Of a stretch of 12,052 nucleotides of DNA, positions 6,585 through 12,052 are shown piece by piece; positions within the stretch are counted from its first letter, which is position 1, and every line of letters begins with the position of its first letter. A program made the translations under genes and the position numbers. The stretch is from an uncultured Mollicutes bacterium. GTDB lineage: Bacteria; Bacillota_I; Bacilli_A; RF39; UBA660. The notes beneath the pieces were generated by a model that was not told the DNA's origin, made no database searches, and saw nothing but the letters and a program-made list of their open reading frames with translations. The stretch lies in NCBI GenBank assembly GCA_900550145.1, contig URRF01000036.1, positions 1-12,052 on the forward strand. The letters run 5' to 3'.

Positions 6585-8231
6585 TATTAAACTTATTCTA
6601 TGTTCTATTTTATCTTTTCCCAAAATTTTCATTATTTCATATAAATCAGGCGTCATTGTTTTAGTTGTAAGTGCTACTCTTATAACCATACTAACATCCG
6701 CAACACTACCCTTATAGCTATCTGGATTATTTCTATATTCTTTCATATCAGAAGCATACCCAAGAAAATCACATAATGCTTTTATTTTACTAAACCAAGT
6801 ATCTTTATCATCTGATTCATTATAATATTTACTAATATACGTATTAAGTATATTTCTAATTTCTTCCTTATCACTTATTTTATCAAAACTATAATTTAAA
6901 TTAGTAAATAACTCATCATACATATACCACATTTCTTTTTTAACATCACTATATGCCCCAATATCTTTCCTTGGTTTCTTTTGGCACCTCTCAATATTTA
7001 AAATACTAATTGAATATTCCTTATCTTTTACAAATATTTCATAAAAATCATGATCATACTGCTTTAAATACATACTTACTCTATCATATAAATCAGATGC
7101 ACTTAATCTACTTATATAATTCTTTGATATATTATTTAATTTTTCCAAATCAAATAATCCAGCACTTTTACTCATTTTCTTAAATTCAAACTTATAATCT
7201 TCTATCTTTCCATCCGGATTATGTAAATACCATTCCTCAAAACCACTACTTGTAATTGTTGCTAAATATAATCTAACTGCTTCATAAGGTATACCAAGTT
7301 TATGATAATAACTCATTGCACATTCTGGATCTTTTCTCTTACTTAATTTTCTAACTCCACCTGTTTCCTCATCTATTTTAGCAAGAGGAGAAATATGAGC
7401 ATATTTTGGTATATCAAATCCAAACATTTGAAATAATTGATAATGCAAAGGTAATGAAGAAATCCATTCATCTGCTCTTATAACATGCGTAGTTCTCATT
7501 AAATGATCATCTACTAAATGAGCGAAATGATAAGTAGGAAGACCATCTTTTTTATTTATTACTATATCCAAATCATTTTCAGGGAATGCAATATCTCCCC
7601 TTATCTCATCATGACAAATTATTTTTCTATTATAATCACCATTAGATCTTAATCTAATAATAAATGGTTCATTATTCTTAATTCTCTTTGCTCTTTCTTC
7701 ATTTGATAAATCTCTACACTTAGCATATCTTCCATAATAACCAATTCTACCTTTATTTCTTTCTTGATTCTTTCTTATTTCTGAAATCTCCTCTTCAGAA
7801 CAAAAACATGGATATGCTTTACCTTCCTCAATTAAATGTTTAGCAAATGCTTGATATATTTCCTTTCTTTCACTTTGAACATAAGGTCCATAATTCCCAA
7901 TCTCTTCATTCTCATTTATTGGTCCTTCATCAAAAGTTACACTAAACTCTCTTAAACCATTTATTATCTCACTAATCCCATTATCAATAGTTCTTTTTGT
8001 ATCAGTATCCTCTATTCGTAAATAAAATACTCCATCTGTTTGTCTTGCAAATGTAGAACCAGTAAAAGATGCGAGTAAAGCCCCTATATGAATAAATCCA
8101 GTTGGACTAGGTGCATATCTGGTTACTATAGCACCATCCTTTAAATTCCTCATAGGATACATTTTTTCATAATCATCTACTGTTTTTGTTATATTAGGAA
8201 ATATTAAATTAGCTAACTCCTTATTTGTCAT
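6576..8231 (-). CDS. gltX: Glutamyl-tRNA synthetase, long clostridial type
   Basis: Class I synthetase that charges tRNA-Glu; whether it also mischarges tRNA-Gln cannot be told from this window. It has 551 residues with about 36 residues before the catalytic core, as in the longer clostridial GltX group. HIGH-type motif: APSPTGFIHIG (40-50). KMSKS-type loop: KLSKR (295-299). Conserved core segments are FYLRIEDTD (69-77), GLPTYHFAHLVDDHLM (230-245) and THVIRADEWISSLPLH (248-263). Cys142, Cys144 and Cys172 (PCFCS, YAKCRD) could bind zinc. The C-terminal helical anticodon-binding part is from about 350 onward. The frame stays open upstream to 8282, but ATG 8231 has GGAGGTG five bases away and the promoter lies inside the extension. 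The kinase gene is directly upstream. Ser297 in the KLSKR loop is the equivalent of the serine that HipA phosphorylates in E. coli GltX. Confidence 0.96.
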   Translation of the reverse strand: MTNKELANLIFPNITKTVDDYEKMYPMRNLKDGAIVTRYAPSPTGFIHIGALLASFTGSTFARQTDGVFYLRIEDTDTKRTIDNGISEIINGLREFSVTFDEGPINENEEIGNYGPYVQSERKEIYQAFAKHLIEEGKAYPCFCSEEEISEIRKNQERNKGRIGYYGRYAKCRDLSNEERAKRIKNNEPFIIRLRSNGDYNRKIICHDEIRGDIAFPENDLDIVINKKDGLPTYHFAHLVDDHLMRTTHVIRADEWISSLPLHYQLFQMFGFDIPKYAHISPLAKIDEETGGVRKLSKRKDPECAMSYYHKLGIPYEAVRLYLATITSSGFEEWYLHNPDGKIEDYKFEFKKMSKSAGLFDLEKLNNISKNYISRLSASDLYDRVSMYLKQYDHDFYEIFVKDKEYSISILNIERCQKKPRKDIGAYSDVKKEMWYMYDELFTNLNYSFDKISDKEEIRNILNTYISKYYNESDDKDTWFSKIKALCDFLGYASDMKEYRNNPDSYKGSVADVSMVIRVALTTKTMTPDLYEIMKILGKDKIEHRISLIAK

Positions 8232-8234
8232 AGA

Positions 8235-8241
8235 CACCTCC
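8235..8241 (-). promoter_or_regulatory. gltX: SD GGAGGTG fixing the gltX start
   Basis: A near-perfect SD three bases before ATG 8231. It decides against the 17-residue hydrophobic N-terminal extension that an ORF from 8282 would add. Confidence 0.85.
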
Positions 8242-8253
8242 AACATTGATAAT

Positions 8254-8282
8254 ATTATAAAACAAATTAGAGTTATTAACAA
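8254..8282 (-). promoter_or_regulatory. gltX: Promoter of gltX, interleaved with the kinase terminator
   Basis: A perfect TATAAT (8254-8259) is 17 bp from TTGTTA (8277-8282). The -35 occupies the loop and the first stem bases of the kinase terminator hairpin, and the -10 begins within its T-rich tail. Transcription would start near 8247, giving a leader of about 16 nt with no room for a T-box. Confidence 0.7.
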
Positions 8283-8291
8283 CTCTAATTT
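8259..8291 (-). terminator. Intrinsic terminator of the HipA/CtkA-like kinase gene
   Basis: An 11-bp perfect stem AAATTAGAGTT/AACTCTAATTT (8281-8291 and 8264-8274) with a 6-nt loop, then G and TTTT on the minus strand. It starts 7 bases after the kinase stop. The T tail is broken by a G, so termination may be partial. Confidence 0.75.
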
Positions 8292-8298
8292 TCATATT

Positions 8299-9342
8299 CT
8301 AACTATATTTTAATACCTTCTGAAACACCTTTCTTCTTTCACTCAATATTTTTTCAAAATATTCTATAGTACTTTGATGAAGTAATATTTGACTATTAGA
8401 TTGCTCAAATCTTTCTAATATTTCCCTATATTCATCCCCATTAGCCAATCTATCAATTAAATCACGTACATCACTTTCATAATTCATAAAAACTTCCATT
8501 AAATTAGGATCAAGCCCATCATAAAGTGAATCTTGAGCTTCCTTAGCTTCTGCTTGATTTCTAAACATCAAATCAGATGAATAAGGAAATATAGGAGTCC
8601 ATACATCATTCTCCTTATGCAAAAATACATTTCTATGATCAACACCAAAAATACGTTCACTATCATAAACAGGTGTAGGTGAAAAGTTTTTTAATTTATA
8701 TATACCATTAACAAGAACTATATTTTCATTAATATTACACACATTAGATATTATTTCAGGTCTTAATCTTTTAGAATAATCAATCCCATCAATCTTAGGT
8801 GTTTTAAAGCCAATATTATGATGATTTCTATCCATTTGTAATGTAAAAGCATCGGCTATAAATAACTTTAACAAAAAACTTTTTACATCTTCTAAACTCT
8901 TATCATCAAGTACATTATTAAAAAACTCAAGCAAATTAGATAAACAATAATCACCATACCCAACTAAAGATGAAATAGAAGGATTTTCAAGTTCACTTAA
9001 CAAATAATAATTATACTTACTCTTATCTTGAAAATTCTCACTTATTAATCCAGTATAACCCTTTTTTTCCAATTCAGAAGTGCACTTAACTTTTCTTATA
9101 TTAGCAACCTTATAAATAACAGTATCAAGACCAACAATTTCATTAGCAAACATACTAAAAAATTGTTCAGTAAATAACCTATAATCACTTCTTTTCTTAA
9201 AATATACTAACTTATTATCCACATAATACCAAGTTGGTTTTTCACTTAAATATGACTCATTTATAGAAACTTCCTTTTTTAATTCACTAACAGGAATTTC
9301 CTTACATGTATAATGAGGTATCACACTACTATTCAATTCCAT
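8299..9342 (-). CDS. HipA/CtkA-like protein kinase (putative)
   Basis: A 347-residue protein I read as a HipA/CtkA-like kinase; identification rests on motifs, not overall similarity. VYFKK (46-50) offers the ATP-binding lysine, followed by a helix with Glu59. YYLLSELE (112-119) looks like the hinge. ADAFTLQMDRNHHNIGF (about 163-179) matches the HipA catalytic loop pattern DRHxxN: Asp171 and Asn176 have the same five-residue spacing as in HipA. SPTPVYDSE with Asp227 matches the HipA metal-binding YD segment. The C-terminal 100 residues are charged and helical. The HipA N-terminal domain is not recognised and no HipB-like gene adjoins. HipA kinases phosphorylate proteins, classically GltX, and gltX is the next gene downstream. 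ATG 9342 is chosen because GAGGGG is six bases upstream, while the ORF start at 9375 lies upstream of the predicted transcript start. Confidence 0.65.
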   Translation of the reverse strand: MELNSSVIPHYTCKEIPVSELKKEVSINESYLSEKPTWYYVDNKLVYFKKRSDYRLFTEQFFSMFANEIVGLDTVIYKVANIRKVKCTSELEKKGYTGLISENFQDKSKYNYYLLSELENPSISSLVGYGDYCLSNLLEFFNNVLDDKSLEDVKSFLLKLFIADAFTLQMDRNHHNIGFKTPKIDGIDYSKRLRPEIISNVCNINENIVLVNGIYKLKNFSPTPVYDSERIFGVDHRNVFLHKENDVWTPIFPYSSDLMFRNQAEAKEAQDSLYDGLDPNLMEVFMNYESDVRDLIDRLANGDEYREILERFEQSNSQILLHQSTIEYFEKILSERRKVFQKVLKYS

Positions 9343-9348
9343 AAACAT

Positions 9349-9354
9349 CCCCTC
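9349..9354 (-). promoter_or_regulatory. SD GAGGGG fixing the kinase start
   Basis: GAGGGG stands six bases before ATG 9342. The in-frame ATG at 9348 directly touches the SD, and the ATG at 9375 lies upstream of the expected transcript start, so both are unlikely. Confidence 0.7.
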
Positions 9355-9366
9355 TTTTGACACATT

Positions 9367-9394
9367 ATTATACACATTTATAACTTTTTGTCAA
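9367..9394 (-). promoter_or_regulatory. Consensus promoter of the kinase gene
   Basis: Perfect TTGACA (9389-9394) and perfect TATAAT (9367-9372) with a 16-bp spacer, the best match to a housekeeping sigma promoter in the window. Transcription should start near 9360, about 18 nt before the ATG. A 6-bp inverted repeat, TTGACA/TGTCAA, uses the -35 itself and a copy at 9357-9362 near the start point. Confidence 0.88.
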
Positions 9395-9410
9395 TATTTG
9401 TAAAATAATC

Positions 9411-9436
9411 AAAAAAATCCATACAATAAATGGATT
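9411..9436 (-). terminator. clpC: Intrinsic terminator of clpC
   Basis: The 7-bp stem AATCCAT/ATGGATT (9430-9436 and 9416-9422) with a 7-nt loop leads into a run of T (9411-9417). The upstream arm shares bases with the clpC TAA stop (9435-9437). Confidence 0.8.
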
Positions 9437-11723
9437 AATTATTTATACAAGCTTTATCTTTAGACATATCTATACTTATATTTTTATTATCATTCATAAG
9501 TTCATCTAATATTCCATTTTCAATTCTATTTCTAACTATTTCTTTTATCCTTCTAGCACCAAATAAAGAATAATTTGATTCATTAACCATATCATCTATT
9601 ACATCATCAGACACATCTAATTTCACCTTATATTCACACCTTAACTTCTCAATACCATTACATATTATCTTTCTCGCATCACTTTCAGTTATCTTATTAA
9701 ATGTTATTGTTTTAGATATCCTATTTATAAATTCAACACCCAAAATATCTTTAAGTTTACTAGTAATATTACAACTATTATTAAATCCCATACAATTTTT
9801 ATTAAATCCAATATTAGATGTCATAATTATAGTAACATTATCAAAATATATCTTTCTTCCCAAAGAATCCTTTGTATAACCCTCATCTAATATTTGCAAA
9901 AATAAATTTAATACACTCTTATTACATCTTTCTATCTCATCCAATATAAGCACTGCTGTCGGTTTATCTTTTATCTCTTCTAATACATTTCTCGAATCAG
10001 AATAACCAACATATCCAGGAGGCGCTCCTATAATTTTACTAATAGAATGTGGCTCACTATATTCACTCATATCAAGCTTTATTACATTCATATCACCAGC
10101 AATAAGCTTTCCATAAGTTTTAGCAAGCATTGTTTTTCCTGTGCCAGTACTACCTGCAAACAACAACGATATACATTTATTTTTATTATAATTAAGAGAA
10201 TTTATTTTACTTATATTCAATAATTCATCAATCTGCTTATCCTGACCAATTATTGTTTCCTTTAAAATTTTCTTCATCTTATTTATATATGAAGAATCTA
10301 AACTAAGTAAAGGAATATCAACCTTATTTTTTAATATATCAATAATATCATGAAGAGTTACAACCTTCGATTTATTAGTTTTCTTTAATTCAATATTATT
10401 TATTTCAGTTTTAAGTTTTTCCTCATTCTCCTTCAAAGAAAGAGCCACATCAAACTTACTATTTATTATTGCATTTTTCTTATCATTTAGCACTTTCTTA
10501 AGCTCATTATTCAGATTACATAACTTCTTATCTACAGTATTTTTCTTTAATGATACCCTAGAACATACCTCATCTAATATATCAATTGATCTATCTGGTT
10601 CTCTCCTATTTTTAATATACTTCTTCCCCAAAAATATTATTTTATCTATCATTTTTTCACTAATACTTACCTCATGGTGACGCTCATAAATTGTTTTCAA
10701 TTTCATAAGTATATCCTTAATTGTGTCTTCATCCGGTTCATTTATCTCTACTTTCTGAAATCTTCTATCAAGTGCACCATCATTTTCAATAAACTTCTTA
10801 TACTCATCTCTAGTAGTAGCACCTATGCATCTCATCTTACCTCTTGCTAAAGCCGGTTTAAATATATTAGATGCATCTATTGCTCCCTCTGCACCACCAG
10901 CACCCATTATCGTATGTATCTCATCAATAAAAAGAATAATATCCTCATTTTCCTCTAACTCATTTAATATTTTTTTCATCCTATCCTCAAACTCGCCCCT
11001 ATACTTTGTACCCGCTACAGATGAAGCCATATCAAGAGATATAATTTTTTTATTTTTTAATATATCAGGAACATCACCACTCACTATTCTACTAGCAAGT
11101 TCCTCTACTATTGCAGTTTTACCAACACCCGCTTCTCCAATTAAAATAGGATTATTTTTAGTTCTCCTGCACAATATCTCCAAAATCCTATTTATCTCAT
11201 TTTCACGTCCTATTACAGGATCAACCTTTCCATCACTAGCCAATTTATTCAAATTAGTACCCAATTCTTCTAATAATAACTTTTTCTTACTATTACTCTT
11301 TTTAACCATTTTCTTTGAAAAATAACTATATATTTTATCCATATCAACATTCATTCCAAGCATTATTCTGATTGCTACTCCCTCTCCTTCTTCTAATATA
11401 GAATAAAAAAGATTAGAAATAGTAACAACCCCATCAACCTCTTTAGCATCATTAACTGCACTTTCTAAAGTTCTCTTTAAAAGAGGTGTATATAAAAACC
11501 AATCAGATTCAGTACTACCCTCACCTATAATATTTATAATCTCATTTTTAAATTTCTTATAATCGATTCCAAATGTTTTTAACTTTTTACTAACATCATT
11601 ATTACCCTTTAAAATTGCCAACATCAAATGCTCACTTCCCACATATGGATGCTTCAAAGCTTGCATTTCTCTCTTTGCTTCCACCATTACTTTTTGTGCT
11701 TCCTCATCAAATTTGCTAAACAT
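9435..11723 (-). CDS. clpC: ATP-dependent Clp protease ATPase subunit ClpC
   Basis: HSP100 AAA+ unfoldase of 762 residues, a little shorter than the roughly 810 of B. subtilis ClpC. It threads damaged or adaptor-delivered proteins into ClpP. Order: Clp N-terminal repeat domain (1-140), D1 with Walker A GEAGVGKT (196-203), Walker B LFIDE (264-268), GAGGAEGAIDASN and arginine pair 320-321; a short coiled-coil M domain (about 395-455) whose KFDVALSLKENEEKL resembles the ClpC M-domain helix; D2 with Walker A GSTGTGKT (524-531), Walker B VLILDE (591-596) and APPGYVGYSD; and a C-terminal small domain. MGF (645-647) sits where ClpP-docking loops (hydrophobic-G-F) lie. The short M domain and D1 sequence favour ClpC over ClpB. 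The SD AAAGGAG fits ATG 11723. No ctsR, mcsA or mcsB gene adjoins; an inverted repeat lies just upstream. Confidence 0.95.
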   Translation of the reverse strand: MFSKFDEEAQKVMVEAKREMQALKHPYVGSEHLMLAILKGNNDVSKKLKTFGIDYKKFKNEIINIIGEGSTESDWFLYTPLLKRTLESAVNDAKEVDGVVTISNLFYSILEEGEGVAIRIMLGMNVDMDKIYSYFSKKMVKKSNSKKKLLLEELGTNLNKLASDGKVDPVIGRENEINRILEILCRRTKNNPILIGEAGVGKTAIVEELASRIVSGDVPDILKNKKIISLDMASSVAGTKYRGEFEDRMKKILNELEENEDIILFIDEIHTIMGAGGAEGAIDASNIFKPALARGKMRCIGATTRDEYKKFIENDGALDRRFQKVEINEPDEDTIKDILMKLKTIYERHHEVSISEKMIDKIIFLGKKYIKNRREPDRSIDILDEVCSRVSLKKNTVDKKLCNLNNELKKVLNDKKNAIINSKFDVALSLKENEEKLKTEINNIELKKTNKSKVVTLHDIIDILKNKVDIPLLSLDSSYINKMKKILKETIIGQDKQIDELLNISKINSLNYNKNKCISLLFAGSTGTGKTMLAKTYGKLIAGDMNVIKLDMSEYSEPHSISKIIGAPPGYVGYSDSRNVLEEIKDKPTAVLILDEIERCNKSVLNLFLQILDEGYTKDSLGRKIYFDNVTIIMTSNIGFNKNCMGFNNSCNITSKLKDILGVEFINRISKTITFNKITESDARKIICNGIEKLRCEYKVKLDVSDDVIDDMVNESNYSLFGARRIKEIVRNRIENGILDELMNDNKNISIDMSKDKACINN

Positions 11724-11735
11724 AGTAATCTCCTT

Positions 11736-11760
11736 TCATAACACTCTATGTTTGTTATGA
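11736..11760 (-). promoter_or_regulatory. Inverted repeat before clpC: candidate operator or leader hairpin
   Basis: TCATAAC-N11-GTTATGA is a perfect 7-bp inverted repeat whose last base is the first base of the clpC SD. As DNA it could be a repressor site. As RNA it would form a hairpin beside the SD, with the U run at 11763-11768 able to pair weakly with GGAGA of the SD. It is not a CtsR direct repeat and only half resembles the HrcA CIRCE element. The clpC promoter could not be placed with confidence, so the choice is open. Confidence 0.45.
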
Positions 11761-11782
11761 GTAAAAAAGAAATAATTTATTC

Positions 11783-11808
11783 AAAAAAACTCTAGATAAC
11801 TAGAATTT
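11783..11808 (-). terminator. Intrinsic terminator of the right-edge gene
   Basis: The 9-bp stem AAATTCTAG/CTAGAGTTT (11800-11808 and 11787-11795), with one G-T wobble and a 4-nt loop, is followed by seven T (11783-11789). It begins eight bases after the TAG stop at 11817-11819 and separates that gene from clpC. Confidence 0.85.
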
Positions 11809-11816
11809 AAATATTA

Positions 11817-12052
11817 CTAACAAGCATCTATATCTTTTACAGTTATATCACTCTCATTATACTCTTTAACTGCACAATACTTATCATTTGAAACATTTAC
11901 TTTAATTTTCCCATTACTATTTATTTCCATCGTTCCACTATTAGGTAATTCTCCACTTAATTTCAAATCTGGTGATACCTTTCCATTTGTAAAAGTATAC
12001 GTTACAGTTGATTCATTCAAACTGGCTAACAAATCTTGATTTTGATTTTTAA
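11817..12052 (-). CDS. C-terminal end of a probable pilin-like surface protein, N-terminus beyond window
   Basis: The frame ending at TAG 11817 is open to the right edge, giving 78 codons including the stop. It has no convincing start inside the window (only an internal TTG without SD), so the gene most likely begins outside. The visible part is a polar, Asn/Ser/Thr-rich beta-type tail: TYTFTNGKVSPDLKLSG, a Gly-Thr turn, then INSNGKIKVNVSN, with two cysteines (YCAVKEY and the terminal DIDAC) that could form a disulfide. From memory this INSDGKI...YCAxK...C ending recurs in pilin-like (class III signal) proteins of uncultured Firmicutes, but the diagnostic N-terminus is not here. Probably exported. 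The gene is ended by its own terminator before clpC. Confidence 0.55.
   Translation of the reverse strand, partial: KNQNQDLLASLNESTVTYTFTNGKVSPDLKLSGELPNSGTMEINSNGKIKVNVSNDKYCAVKEYNESDITVKDIDAC

Noticed and set aside
7164..7178. A second exact KMSKS string in GltX (residues 352-356)
   Set aside because: It lies in the region that follows the catalytic core, where related GltX proteins have similar KMSxSGALFD wording. The functional loop is KLSKR at 295-299.
8232..8282. Hydrophobic N-terminal extension of GltX that could suggest a membrane anchor
   Set aside because: The gltX promoter and a strong SD lie within or at the end of this stretch, so it is not translated.
8299..9394. A complete hipBA toxin-antitoxin module
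   Set aside because: No small helix-turn-helix gene adjoins the kinase; the neighbours are clpC and gltX, each with its own signals.
10825..11325. A 166-codon plus-strand ORF opposite clpC, rich in hydrophobic residues
   Set aside because: It is an antisense shadow of the conserved ClpC first AAA+ domain, has no SD, and looks like reverse-complement translation of AT-rich coding DNA. The short ORFs opposite gap, clpP, cysS and cinA were dropped for the same reason.
11736..11769. CIRCE element (HrcA site) before clpC
   Set aside because: One half matches about seven of nine bases (ATAACACTC), but the other half fails at the required spacing, while a different perfect 7-bp repeat explains the symmetry better.

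Overview
The window is a strongly AT-rich bacterial chromosome segment. It carries a Gram-positive ClpC/ClpP proteolysis set, a clostridial-type long GltX, extended Shine-Dalgarno (SD) sequences of the GGAGGTGAT kind and T-tailed intrinsic terminators. This points to a low-GC Firmicutes/Bacilli lineage, plausibly one of the uncultured gut Mollicutes-related groups (inference from composition and protein style, not a search). TGA acts as stop: the main genes run full length with TGG for Trp, and cysS ends in TGA. Every gene lies on the minus strand except clpP.

Layout, in plus coordinates. 1-537: N-terminal 179 residues of a class III signal-peptide (pilin-like) protein that runs off the left edge. 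606-3256: a two-gene operon, TGS/uridine-kinase-like protein then gap. 3363-3932: clpP alone on the plus strand. 3933-6479: cinA-type amidase, cysS, yugP-type Zn peptidase, transcribed in that order. 6576-8231: gltX. 8299-9342: a HipA/CtkA-like protein kinase. 9435-11723: clpC. 11817-12052: C-terminal end of a second short-tailed, probably pilin-like, protein that enters from the right edge.

Regulation is unusually readable. Five minus-strand promoters can be placed with 16-17 bp spacers: pilin-like gene, uridine-kinase-like/gap, cinA-cysS-yugP, gltX and the kinase. Predicted leaders are only about 9-18 nt. The promoters settle four start codons at which longer ORFs were possible. Five hairpin-plus-T terminators are visible, and three of them share bases with the stop codon of the gene they end. 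No T-box precedes either aminoacyl-tRNA synthetase gene.

Most of the content is housekeeping: glycolysis, tRNA charging, nucleotide metabolism and Clp proteolysis. The most interesting point is the HipA/CtkA-like kinase. It has the best consensus promoter in the window, has no visible HipB antitoxin partner, and sits directly upstream of gltX. GltX is the known phosphorylation target of E. coli HipA, and the target serine in the KLSKR loop is present here. The kinase terminator hairpin is interleaved with the gltX promoter. A second lead is an inverted repeat, possibly an operator or a weak RNA thermometer, just ahead of the clpC ribosome binding site.
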